A stretch of DNA of 64,000 nucleotides. Origin: Diospyros lotus. Taxonomy: Eukaryota; Streptophyta; Magnoliopsida; Ericales; Ebenaceae. A program made the position numbers and the translations under genes. The stretch spans positions 32,964,116 to 33,028,115 of the forward strand of contig NC_068347.1 of NCBI RefSeq assembly GCF_014633365.1, written 5' to 3'. This document shows positions 46,435-57,667 of this stretch, in pieces. Positions within the stretch are counted from its first letter, which is position 1; every line of letters begins with the position of its first letter. The notes beneath the pieces were generated by a model. It was not told where the DNA came from. It ran no database searches and saw only the letters and a list, made by a program, of their open reading frames with translations.

Positions 46435-48944
46435 TGTAATATCCCGAAATTTCGGTAATGATATTAATTATTAAATTTTGATTAATTATTAAATTTTGGC
46501 ATTTGAGGATTTAAGGTAATCAAAGAGTGGTAAAAATAATACTGCTAATAATAAAAAATGTGTAAATTATGTTAACTTAATTTGAATTAATTAATTAATA
46601 CATATTGATAATATAATCAAAATAATAATAATGAGTTAAGAAATTAACTTAAATTAATTAATTAATAAGTTTAATTTGTGGCTGTGGTGCGCATGAATGG
46701 CTTGGAGGCCAAGATTGACACAGTGACCTTCTCCAAAAAAATCTAAACACAGAGAGTGAGAGACAGAGGGAGCGAGCAGGGAGAGAGCTCACGAGAGATT
46801 GAGGGGGAGAGATCGAGACCGAGAGAGATTGAGGGGGTGAGATCGAGACCGAGAGAGTGAGGAAGAGAGATCGAGAGAGAGGGATGGCCAATCGGCCATG
46901 GCAGCCACTGCCATGGCCGACGAGGAGCAGCCGCGGCTTGAAGAAGTCGCGGCCATGGCGACGTGAAGCAGCGGCAGTCGGGGCGGCGCGGTGGCGCGCG
47001 GTGATGGCCGGAGGCAGGCCCGGCGACCAGCGGAGGGCCGGACAGTGAAGGCCGGCCGCAGCCATGCGTGGTTGCAGGCGGCCGGATGCGTGGGAGGAGA
47101 AGAAGGAGGCAGCAGCACGGGGAAGAAGAAGAAGAAGAAGAAAGGAAGAAGAGGAAAATGAAGAAGAAAAGAAGAAGAATGAAAGGAAAGGAGAAGAAGA
47201 AATGGAGTTGCAGGCGCGGGTGAAGCAGGGAAGAAGAAGAAGAAGAAGAAGAAGAAGAAGAAGAAGAAGAAGAAAATAAAGAAAAAAATAAAGGAATTTT
47301 GAGATTTTTCGACAAGGGAAGTGATCAGGTACGTGGGTAAAAATTTGTAGAAGCATGTTACGTTTAAATTATAAATTTTACGCGATTAAAATTAATTAAT
47401 TTGGATCCCGGTTGTGTTATTTGCTAGGAAATGATTTAATTTGCCTCGGGAGCTTGAGAGAGGTCAGAATCAACTAGTTCCAGGCAAGTTCCAATCCCTT
47501 TCCTCGTATTCTTTAATTCCCGTGAGAAATCCCGTGATTTCCTGTATTTTATCACCTCCCTTACTTTAATTTGGCACATTGCCTTATTGGTTGAACTATT
47601 ATTCATTTGTTTTAATTTAAATTAAATCTGAGGCTTCTATAATTTTATTCGTTGTGAGCCTAAGGGGGTTTGTACCGCCCCCATTCCTTTCGGAATGATG
47701 CTGAACCCAGTTAGGGAACTAGGTTCCTAGTCGTGCGGGTTTTATTTACAGTTTTTCTCGGATTTACTTATGATTTGGTTAGAGCTATTGAGCAGTGGGG
47801 CAGGGGTCAACCGTTTGGTGACGTTGGGGTAGACTATGATACGGCCCTGATGTGGACCGTCGGGTGGACACCCCTAGTCACTGACCGTTGACCGGTGCCG
47901 GGCATTGCTGACTAGCTCTGTCGGTATGTGATTTACTACATGGTTAGATACATTGTATTACTGTTCATGATTTGATATGCACATGGGTACGGGATGCATG
48001 CTGGGATATTCATTTATTGAGTATGCTTGGACACGGACATTCTAGTTTGGTTAGGTTGCATCCACAGCGAGCATATGCATGGCGTGTGGTTTACTATGTG
48101 GGCGGAGCATGGCCTGATGCCTGGATGTATGGGCGCCTTGTATCACGTTGATGCTCACTACGCCATTGCATTTCTATGTGCATTGCATGGATACTAGTAG
48201 TATTTAGTTCTCGGACGGGAGTACCGTTCCGAGGGAGCCTATGGCTCGGTTGTCGGGAGTACCGACGGATACAGGTGACGGGAGTACCGGCCTGGGACAG
48301 CGCGCGCAGGTTTGTTGCAGATATTTGTTGCCTTTCAGGGCAGCGGCAGGTTGGTATGGGACTTGGGTGCCAAGTGTCTTATGTGGGCCCCAAGGACCGG
48401 TATGTGCTTTTATTATGCTATTGAGCTATTGTGTTGTAGCGTCTCATGGCTTGTGTGTACCTGGGGATTTATTCTGGGGTGAGACTTCTGGTTTTGTGTA
48501 GCCTTATGCCTTTTCTTCCTTATGCTTGCTGAGTCTCTCGACTCACCTTGCTTTCCATCATTCCAGGTAGTGGCGGCGTGGGCCATAGCAAGGGAGTCAG
48601 CTTTAACGGCAGAGTCGGTGTGGTGTACAGGCAGTCTCGTCAATCCCTATCAACTCTGATGTCTAAGTAGAATTTTACTCTATTATTTCGTACTGTGCCA
48701 GGTGTTTTCTCGAGTCTTGTGTATGTCGGCACAGAAGTTTTTGTTTATTTATTTATCCTGTGACCGCTGTGTTAGCGGGGTACCCATAGTGCATGCATGT
48801 CTTGAGCTTTGCTTCCGCTGTTCTTATTTTTTGTGTATGCATGCCAGGGTGGTCTTTGTCTGGTGTCTCATTCTTTTCTCCTCCCGTAGGCGCTCCCGTT
48901 CGGGTAGTCCGGGCGGCTGGGATATCCGGGCGGGGGTGCTTACA
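46435..48944 (+). repeat. 5' LTR of the non-coding element
   Basis: Nearly identical to 51,331-53,834. It contains a GA-rich block at about 46,745-46,890, a GC-rich block at about 46,885-47,110 and GAA repeats at about 47,125-47,275. These keep long serine-, leucine- and glutamate-rich frames open on both strands, which are not genes. Confidence 0.95.
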
Positions 48945-51330
48945 GTGTTGGTATCAGAGCGTAGTTTGAGTCAGTTTTGAGGGACGAGTTCCTGTACACC
49001 AAGGTTGTCGGGTAGAGTTAGGGATGTCTAGGCGAATCGAATAGGGTTAGGTTGTGTCCCAGTTAAGTTTTGCTGGTTCGTGTGAGAGATTGTGTCCCAA
49101 TTAATATCGTGCAAAGGTGATAAGTGCACGTTAGGATAGGAATAGGAGTTTGCTTTTGGAGGTGGAGGTGGGCAAGACGAAGAGGAGTACCTCGTGAGTT
49201 ATATGTATTGGCTTGACGAGTTGTTTCAAGAGTCGATTCACGAGATCTTTTGGGGACTGTCAGAGAGACAAGTCATGTTCGCCCGTGAGCACATGAAGGA
49301 CATGTGGAGGCGACTGACTAAAGTAGTGATGAATGATGTGAGACTTTGTTCCCATTATGATATTTTTGCCGAAGCGGTGAGGTAACAAGTTGCCATTTGG
49401 GAGTCTTCCTAGGGACCGGTATAGGACTTGCCTAATAGTGGAGCACAACCTGGCACTTAGTTAGTCAAAGCCACTGTGAGGGTGTCGTCATAGCCACTAG
49501 AGGGACCCGTTGAACCCAGTTCTAGCGTAGCTAGCAATGAGGACTTAGCGTACCTGGCAGATGAAGTTACCTCGGTTGCCAAGGGTGACGAGGGGAGTTT
49601 TAGTTAGTATGATTGGTAGGGGGCTGTAATGCAAATGTGTGGTTGTAAATTACGAGTTTTATAAGGATGAGAATTATGTGAGAAACATCATATGCAATGT
49701 TTGAGGGTATTATGTAATGAGGTCGTGGTAGAATGTGACCTGGAGGTTCATGATTGAATTTTGCCAGGAGTGATACGGGAAGGTCCCACCATGTGAAAAT
49801 GTGCTATAGGAGTTCGATGGTTAATGGTAGATCCGTAGGCACCGAGATGTGTGCTTGGTGTGAATGTATTTACGATAAGGCTAGGGTCAATCTTATTCCA
49901 AGAGAGATCTATGATAGGAAGTAACCGAGGGACTATTACAGGAATTATGGACTTGGAGTTTACAGTGGTTATGTTATTTGGAGATTTAGCATCACGACCT
50001 AAATAGGGTATAGGTCTTTAGTTCTCACAGGTGAAGTAGAGTTCAGGTGACGCCGCGATTGGCGTGTCGAAAGACTAAGGCTGTGAGGTTCTGTAACAAA
50101 TAGGGTAAAGTAAATGTGGTAACAGGTGTTTTAGGCTATCGTGGTGCATCCGTGATAATGTGAATTAGAAGTAAGGAAAACCCCTCTACGTTTGGTGTTG
50201 TGGGAGATACCCCGGTGTATGGCCACGGCCGAAATTGGATACAGGTCTAAGTAACTATTGGGTTCTGCTGCAAGGATAGTAGTTGCTATGAGTACGCGCG
50301 GTGCTAATCACGGACCACATGCCCTAGGGTCGGATTATTGACCGAGAGAGGAGATGAGACTCCTTTGGGTGCTGGTCAAGTGGTACATCGGCAAAAACAT
50401 GAGATGGCTTGTTATGCCAGTCAGAGGAACGCTTAACCCACATCTTTAGGTTGCTTTTCGTTTTTGAGGCGACTTATGAGATGTCGTGGGAATGGAATAG
50501 TTTCTGATACGGTGAGGTGTTTTTAGTCGTACAGGCTATAGAGTAAATAAGATCGGTTCTAAAGATCGAGTCCCAACTACCGTATAAGGTTTTGAGGAGG
50601 TCAGGGTTAATATTTAGTGATCGAGAAGAAGTATGGCCAATTAGCTATTTGGAGTTAAGATCGGCGGCAGGTCAAGATTGAGGGTTGGTGGTCACCGAAT
50701 AAGTCAAAATTAGGTGTGTTGATTCCTTTAAGGAGGGGAGATCTGGCGACATTTAAGATCTCGAGGTGTATTGAGGGGGGAACGTGTAACCTTTGATAGT
50801 TCTGATTAAATGGCTACTCATGTTTATTAACAGGACCCCGAACATACGCGGCAAATTGTGGGAGAAAGTACTGCCGAGAAAATGCTATGTATCTGGTTAA
50901 GAATCAGTTGAAAAAGTCAGACTAAAGGATATTGCTGTTGAATCCTTGATTGAGCATGTGGTATCATTTCCATGTACCTATGTATCGCAAGTACGTGGCA
51001 GGTTTTAGTCACGTTACTGAGCATTAATTTCTCGTCATGTAAGAGAATGGCCCTACTCCTATCGTTATCAGTTGAGTTATGAGATGGTAATAGAGGAACC
51101 TTGATGATGTCTCTTAAGCTGGTTAAGGTATTAGTGGTCATATCGTGGCTCTATTGAGGTGATGGATTGTGAAGTTGTGCTAGTGTGTTAAGTCAATGGG
51201 AACTGGAAAATGATGATATGGAATGTTCCAGAAATGTTGATGAGTAATATCATGAGAATTGTGAGTGTATCTTGAGGACATGGACTGAGCGCGAATTTCG
51301 AGGACGAAATTCTATTAAGGAGGGGAGAAC
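48945..51330 (+). other. Internal region of the non-coding element
   Basis: Starts with GTGT and the PBS TGGTATCAGAGC (48,949-48,960) and ends with the PPT AAGGAGGGGAGAAC (51,317-51,330). The longest frames (49,194-49,385 and 50,917-51,141) show no gag, protease, RT, RNase H or integrase motif. It is not AT-rich like the neighbourhood. Confidence 0.88.
48949..48960 (+). other. Primer-binding site of the non-coding element
   Basis: TGGTATCAGAGC, complementary to the 3' end of initiator-Met tRNA, four bases after the 5' LTR. Confidence 0.93.
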
Positions 51331-53834
51331 TGTAATATCCCGAAATTTCGGTAATGATATTAATTATTAAATTTTGATTAATTATTAAATTTTGGCATTT
51401 GAGGATTTAAGCTAATCAAAGAGTGGTAAAAATAATACTGCTAATAATAAAAAATGTGTAAATTATGTTAACTTAATTTGAATTAATTAATTAATACATA
51501 TTGATAATATAATCAAAATAATAATAATGAGTTAAGAAATTAACTTAAATTAATTAATTAATAAGTTTAATTTGTGGCTGTGGTGCGCGTGAATGGCTTG
51601 GAGGCCAAGATTGACACAGTGACCTTCTCCAAAAAAATCTAAACACAGAGAGTGAGAGACAGAGGGAGCGAGCAGGGAGAGAGCTCACGAGAGATTGAGG
51701 GGGAGAGATCGAGACCGAGAGAGATTGAGGGGGTGAGATCGAGACCGAGAGAGTGAGGAAGAGAGATCGAGAGAGAGGGATGGCCAATCGGCCATGGCAG
51801 CCACTGCCATGGCCGACGAGGAGCAGCCGCGGCTTGAAGAAGTCGCGGCCATGGCGACGTGAAGCAGCGGCAGTTGGGGCGGCGCGGTGGCGCGCGGTGA
51901 TGGCCGGAGGCAGGCCCGGCGACCAGCGGAGGGCCGGACAGTGAAGGCCGGCCGCAGCCATGCGTGGTTGCAGGCGGCCGGATGCGTGGGAGGAGAAGAA
52001 GGAGGCAGCAGCACGGGGAAGAAGAAGAAGAAGAAGAAAGGAAGAAGAGGAAAATGAAGAAGAAAAGAAGAAGAATGAAAGGAAAGGAGAAGAAGAAATG
52101 GAGTTGCAGGCGCGGGTGAAGCAGGGAAGAAGAAGAAGAAGAAGAAGAAGAAGAAGAGGAAGAAAATAAAGAAAAAAATAAAGGAATTTTGAGATTTTTC
52201 AACAAGGGAAGTGATCAGGTACGTGGGTAAAAATTTGTAGAAGCATGTTACGTTTAAATTATAAATTTTACGCGATTAAAATTAATTAATTTGGATCCCG
52301 GTTGTGTTATTTGCTAGGAAATGATTTAATTTGCCTCGGGAGCTTGAGAGAGGTCAGAATCAACTAGTTCCAGGCAAGTTCCAATCCCTTTCCTCGTATT
52401 CTTTAATTCCCGTGAGAAATCCCGTGATTTCCTGTATTTTATCACCTCCCTTACTTTAATTTGGCACATTGCCTTATTGGTTGAACTATTATTCATTTGT
52501 TTTAATTTAAATTAAATCTGAGGCTTCTATAATTTTATTCGTTGTGAGCCTAAGGGGGTTTGTACCGCCCCCATTCCTTTCGGAATGATGCTGAACCCAG
52601 TTAAGGAACTAGGTTCCTAGTCGTGCGGGTTTTATTTACAGTTTTTCTCGGATTTACTTATGATTTGGTTAGAGCTATTGAGCAGTGGGGCAGGGGTCAA
52701 CCGTTTGGTGACGTTGGGGTAGACTATGATACGGCCCTGATGTGGACCGTCGGGTGGACACCCCTAGTCACTGACCGTTGACCGGTGCCGGGCATTGCTG
52801 ACTAGCTCTGTCGGTATGTGATTTACTACATGGTTAGATACATTGTATTACTGTTCATGATTTGATATGCACATGGGTACGGGATGCATGCTGGGATATT
52901 CATTTATTGAGTATGCTTGGACACGGACATTCTAGTTTGGTTAGGTTGCATCCACAGCGAGCATATGCATGGCGTGTGGTTTACTATGTGGGCGGAGCAT
53001 GGCCTGATGCCTGGATGTATGGGCGCCTTGTATCACGTTGATGCTCACTACGCCATTGCATTTCTATGTGCATTGCATGGATACTAGTAGTATTTAGTTC
53101 TCGGACGGGAGTACCGTTCCGAGGGAGCCTATGGCTCGGTTGTCGGGAGTACCGACGGATACAGGTGACGGGAGTACCGGCCTGGGACAGCGCGCGCAGG
53201 TTTGTTGCAGATATTTGTTGCCTTTCAGGGCAGCGGCAGGTTGGTATGGGACTTGGGTGCCAAGTGTCTTATGTGGGCCCCAAGGACCGGTATGTGCTTT
53301 TATTATGCTATTGAGCTATTGTGTTGTAGCGTCTCATGGCTTGTGTGTACCTGGGGATTTATTCTGGGGTGAGACTTCTGGTTTTGTGTAGCCTTATGCC
53401 TTTTCTTCCTTATGCTTGCTGAGTCTCTCGACTCACCTTGCTTTCCATCATTCCAGGTAGTGGCGGCGTGGGCCATAGCAAGGGAGTCAGCTTTAACGGC
53501 AGAGTCGGTGTGGTGTACAGGCAGTCTCGTCAATCCCTATCAACTCTGATGTCTAAGTAGAATTTTACTCTATTATTTCGTACTGTGCCAGGTGTTTTCT
53601 CGAGTCTTGTGTATGTCGGCACAGAAGTTTTTGTTTATTTATTTATCCTGTGACCGCTGTGTTAGCGGGGTACCCATAGTGCATGCATGTCTTGAGCTTT
53701 GCTTCCGCTGTTCTTATTTTTTGTGTATGCATGCCAGGGTGGTCTTTGTCTGGTGTCTCATTCTTTTCTCCTCCCGTAGGCGCTCCCGTTCGGGTAGTCC
53801 GGGCGGCTGGGATATCCGGGCGGGGGTGCTTACA
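51331..53834 (+). repeat. 3' LTR of the non-coding element
   Basis: Near-identical copy of 46,435-48,944. Its right end lies about 640 bp before the ATG at 54,475 and so could influence expression of the DUF247 gene. Confidence 0.95.
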
Positions 53835-53934
53835 ATCATTTTATTGAAAAATCTTTAATAATATGTAAATACACATATTAATAATAAATAAAATATTCCT
53901 ATAAATAGAGTACAAAAGCAAAGGCCAATGGTCT

Positions 53935-54190
53935 AGATGAAAAAGAACGCTGGGATGGCCAAAGCTTTATGTTCTTCTTGTCAAAGATGATTCTCATGCC
54001 AAAGATTTGTTTTTTTTTTTTTTTTATTACTCCCAAATCCTTCTTAATGAAGAATTTGCTCAAATTTATGCTGAAATTATCATTTTAAAGTCATGCCTAA
54101 CAATTAGCATATCACCTGTATAAAGTAAAAGGCTTGTAAAATCATTATTAGAAAACTTTTCCTAAAGACATAGGGTCTTATGGGTGAGCA
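53935..54190 (-). pseudogene. Relic of copia reverse transcriptase
   Basis: On the minus strand KFSNNDFTSLLLYTGDMLIV (about 54,085-54,165) corresponds to the RT active-site region. It is followed by an F-I-K-K-D-L-G-like stretch at about 54,035-54,055 and, after a poly-A run (poly-T on plus, about 54,010-54,024), QIFGMRIIFDKKNIKLWPSQ at 53,944-54,009. The active site reads YTGD instead of Y-x-D-D. Frames change and stops occur. It is a short old remnant between the young LTR element and the DUF247 exons. Confidence 0.75.
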
Positions 54191-54474
54191 CTATATATTC
54201 AGAAATATTTGCACTTCCAAGTCAAACCAAAAATTTCAACTAATTTAGTAAGTTTATTTGGTTCAGTTTTGGTTATTATCTTTTCAAATTTCGGTTTTTG
54301 TTTTTCGAAGATGGGTTAAACATTACTTAATTAATTTAAACATATTAAACCCTAAATAATTAATTAGTAAATAAATGTTAGAATAGAATGACCCATCTTA
54401 AAATGATAACAAGCGAGATAAATTTTACGTAATTTTTATGAAATAGTATATAGGATCCTAATACTAGTTATTTA

Positions 54475-56124
54475 ATGTTGCATGGAAAGGATCGAATTCC
54501 ATCGTGGGTCTCAGCTAAATGCAAAATCGATATTAATAGCACTGTGAGTATATATTATTCATACTTTGATTGGATTTTAATAGTTAAAACTCTGATCTTC
54601 CATGACTTAAATTGAAACATGTATTTTTAAATTGAATCGTATATATTTATTTATTTTAATTATTCATGAATTTCTTTTTGGCAATGAAGCCATTTATATA
54701 TATTAATTCATGCATTGCTGCCAAATTCAAAAGGATTTCAGAACTTTTAGAATTCATATAGTAAAAGAGTTTTTAAAACTAACGTAGCCAAAACTTAATT
54801 TTAGGATTTTGTGAATCCAGTGTTGAGCCACATTCAGGAAAGGTTTGCCAAATACTCTGAAAGCTTTAAGGAATGTCAGATGCCAATATTTGTCAATACT
54901 ATGTCTTTGGGTTACCGTAAACCAATGGTGGTTAGCATTGGTCCAAATCATTGGGACACAAGCAAGCCAGACGCAATGGAGGTGCATAAACTCAAGTACT
55001 TGAAAGATTTTGTTGAACGTACAAATAGTGACGTGGAGAAACTTGTGAGGGACAATCTCCGGACTTTCGTAGATCTAGCAATCAACTACCTAGATGATCA
55101 CGACAATAATTGGGGATCCAAAGGTTTGATAGACTTTGTTAATGAGTTTATAGAAATGTACATTCTTGATAGTTGCTTTATCATCGAGTTGTTTTTGAAA
55201 AACAAGACCCCAAGGAGTGAAGTCAATGACCCTATTTTTAAGTCAGCATGGGTTCTGAAGTCCATAAGTCAAGACCTAATTCTACCCGACAACCAACTGC
55301 CACTTGGGGTCCTTAGTAAGGTGTGCAAACATTTGAAGCTTTCAATGAAATCGGATCAAGATGTTCTCGACGACCTCAAGGTCGTCACTGAATTGGCCTT
55401 GAAGTTTCTAGAGCCTGTTGTTCCAAACCGGAAACTAAACTGCACATCTCTCCACCTTGAGCATATGAAAACGGATCTCGTAGGCTTAGTATATGACGGT
55501 TTGAATTGGCCAAGTATGTCCTCACAAAATGATTGTAATTGCAATATTGACGAGGATGATAAATGGAACATGGCAAAATCCGCAACTGAGCTTAAAGAGT
55601 TTGGAGTTGAGTTCAAAATGGTCGAGACAGACAATTTCATTGACATAAAGTTTACGAATAAGGGGGTATTGGAAATCCCACGCATACGCATTCGATATGG
55701 CACACCAAATTTTATCAAGGTATTACTCGAGTTTGAGCTGAGTCATCGCCACAGTAGATACCTTAGCAACTACCTATGGTTCATGAACAGACTGGTGAAA
55801 TCTCCCGATGATGTTCTTCTACTTCGCCAGAAGGGGATCATTGACAACGTATCAGAGCTACTTGATGATGCCGCTATTCACAAGTTTCTGAAAGATTTAT
55901 CCGCGCCTCTGATAATCTCTCTTGACAACTTAAGCTACATCAAAGTTTACGAGGATTTGAATTTGCATTGCAAACATCAGCGAAACAGATGGATGGAAAA
56001 ATTGAAGAGGGATTACTTCAACAGCCCGTGGGCATATATCTCTTTCTTTGCTGCTTTCCTGTTACTAATTCTCATTGTTGTGCAAACTGTATTTTCTGTT
56101 GCCTCGTACTACAAACGTGGCTAA
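54475..56124 (+). CDS. DUF247 (UPF0481) membrane-anchored protein, two exons
   Basis: Proposed model: exons 54,475-54,543 and 54,805-56,124, with an intron of 261 bp (donor GTGAGT at 54,544, acceptor TTTTAG at 54,801-54,804, phase 0), about 462 residues. The intron removes the in-frame stop before 54,805 and extends the frame with RIPSWVSAKCKIDINSTDFV. Family marks are CQMPIFVN, KPMVVSIGPNH, MEVHKLKYLKDFVER, ILDSCFIIELFL, DLILPDNQLPLGVLSKV, GVLEIPRIRIRYG and VKSPDDVLLLRQKGIIDN. A C-terminal transmembrane helix lies at about residues 433-455 (ISFFAAFLLLILIVVQTVF), with a short basic tail. The usual family length is 400-550. The molecular function of most DUF247 proteins is unknown; grass members are linked to self-incompatibility loci. 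An in-frame ATG at 54,475 or an upstream exon at 46,112-46,183 may hold the true start. Confidence 0.88.
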
Positions 56125-56622
56125 CCAAAACTAGTAATTAAGTCAAATGCACGTGCTTTCAACCTACTACTGTTTCTTACATAATAAATCTTGTGTGTGT
56201 GGGCTGTGTTAAAGATTAATTTGAATTTTCTAAAAGCATGTGTCTTGGTTTATGTGTGTGCAACTTCAATGTTAGTTTATTAATTATCGTTTATCTATTA
56301 ATTATTCTGATTCATGTAATTAATGTAATTTATGAATGAATTCATGTACTTGGATTTTAAGAGTCATGTTTATACCTATAAAATACACCATTGTATTGGA
56401 AAGAGAGAGAGCGAGAGAGCACTGTGAAATAGTCGCTGCAAGAGTAGAGCTCTTTCTAGAATAAATTCAGGCTGTAATTAAGCTAGCTAGCATCCAAACA
56501 CAGACACTACACACGGACACACACAAATATCTCTTCTTCTTCTTTTTGCAGTTGTGGAGAGGGGGAGAAAGAGAGTGGTGATGCTTGGAAACAATTTTTC
56601 AAGTATAAGAATCAAGAATTAA
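56125..56622 (+). other. 3' flank of the DUF247 gene
   Basis: An AATAAA word lies at about 56,182-56,187, some 60 bp after the stop, and may be the polyadenylation signal. Further on there are GA repeats (about 56,402-56,418) and no coding signal. Confidence 0.45.
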
Positions 56623-57245
56623 GGGTGCGTTTGATTATAACATAGAATTTGAGTAGAAAAAAAATATTTTTTAGATAATTGAATTGGTTAAAATTAAATT
56701 TTAGGAAAAATATCAATTAAAGGTGTTTGATTGACTTAATTTTCTACCTAGAAATTGTTATACTTTTCTAATTTTTGGTGTTTGATTGTCATTATTTTCC
56801 ATGAAAATAGTCATTTTTTCTCACTTTTAATGTTTGATTGTCATTATTTTTCCTAAAAAATGGATATTTTCCATGGAAAGAATACCTTTTTTATGTTAAA
56901 ATTTGTTCATTTTTATAATATTAAATTTTACATTAATACAATATATATTAATAAATTATACACAATTATTTTATAATACATTTTAATAAATTATACATAA
57001 TTATTTTATCATTATATTTTAATAAATTATACACAATTATTTATCAAAATTTTATATTAATATATATATATATATATATTAGAATGAAGAATAAAAATAG
57101 TTTTGAAGAATAAACACACATATATATATTTCTTTGTTTAAGACTGTGCATAATAGAAAAAAAACACGTATAAGGTACAAAATAAAAAAAACAACTAGAA
57201 CCAAAAATCAATAGATTGAAAAGAAAGATAAAGGCAATCTATCTT

Positions 57246-57350
57246 TAAAACATCACTTGATTGGAAATAGCTGAATAAATAATAACCAATCACAAGTCCC
57301 ATTGCAATTCCTATTCCAAATCCAAATCCAAACCAACCTATTACGATGCT
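57246..57350 (-). pseudogene. Synaptotagmin-like N-terminal membrane anchor fragment
   Basis: 35 codons on the minus strand reading SIVIGWFGFGFGIGIAMGLV then IGYYLFSYFQSSDVL. A glycine-rich hydrophobic helix followed by (I)GYYLF.YFQ..DV is the pattern of the N-terminal anchor of plant synaptotagmins of the SYT1/SYT2 type, which hold C2-domain proteins at the ER-plasma membrane contact. The following sequence does not continue into the SMP or C2 domains. A methionine-started frame upstream (57,350-57,538) ends in a stop just before it. This is a fragment only. The assignment rests on my memory of the family pattern. Confidence 0.55.
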
Positions 57351-57568
57351 CACTTTGTGCAGCAATCAAATAATATCAACATTGTATTAAGCGGTGAAAC
57401 GAAGAGAAGGTAGATATAGAACAAGAAACCAAGAAGAATCCAATTGTGAACCAACTTGGGATGTGGAGAAGAGATTTCTTTCGTTCCAACAACCTTTACC
57501 AAATCTGTAAAAAATACATCAATACAAAAAATATGCAATCATCAATATATCTACCACTTCCACCAAAC

Positions 57569-57667
57569 CTGTAGTTGAGCAGGATCAACCGGCTTCACTC
57601 CAACAATGAGAACTTCATTTATTTGCATGCCGTTTTTGCTTAGCGCTTTGTTAGCATCAGATCGATT
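57569..57667 (-). pseudogene. Captured exon of nucleoporin NUP35/NUP53
   Basis: Exactly 33 codons on the minus strand, NRSDANKALSKNGMQINEVL then IVGVKPVDPAQLQ. They are bounded by an acceptor (TTGCTATTGCAG) and a donor (CAG|GTTTGG), so a whole exon with intact splice edges is present. The N-G-M-Q-I-N-x-V-L-I-V-G-V-K-P-V-D-P pattern is the end of the MPPN (RRM-like) domain of plant NUP35/NUP53, a component of the nuclear pore inner ring. No other exon of the gene is recognisable nearby. It lies inside the PIF/Harbinger-like element and was very probably picked up by it. Confidence 0.82.

Larger units (their letters stand above)
46435..53834 (+). mobile_element. Young non-coding LTR retrotransposon (LARD-like), 7.4 kb
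   Basis: Two LTRs of 2,510 and 2,504 bp starting TGTAATATCCCGAAATTTCG and ending GGGGGTGCTTACA. It has an iMet PBS, a PPT and the target duplication ATCAT (46,430-46,434 and 53,835-53,839). By eye the LTRs differ by about six substitutions and one 6-bp change in a GAA repeat, so insertion was very recent. The 2,386-bp interior has no gag or pol, which makes it a large non-autonomous derivative. The sequence before the PPT (GCGAATTTCGAGGACGAAAT) and the PPT itself resemble those of gypsy chromoviruses such as the element at 21,980-22,015. Such an element probably supplies its proteins. Confidence 0.95.

Noticed and set aside
46658..47356. Long serine/leucine-rich open frames in both LTRs of the non-coding element (also 51,554-52,205)
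   Set aside because: They are the reverse reading of GAA and GA repeats, are open on both strands at once and are identical in both LTRs. Low-complexity shadow frames.
48949..48960. tRNA gene fragment at the TGGTATCAGAGC words
   Set aside because: These are primer-binding sites next to LTR ends; no cloverleaf can be formed with the flanks.
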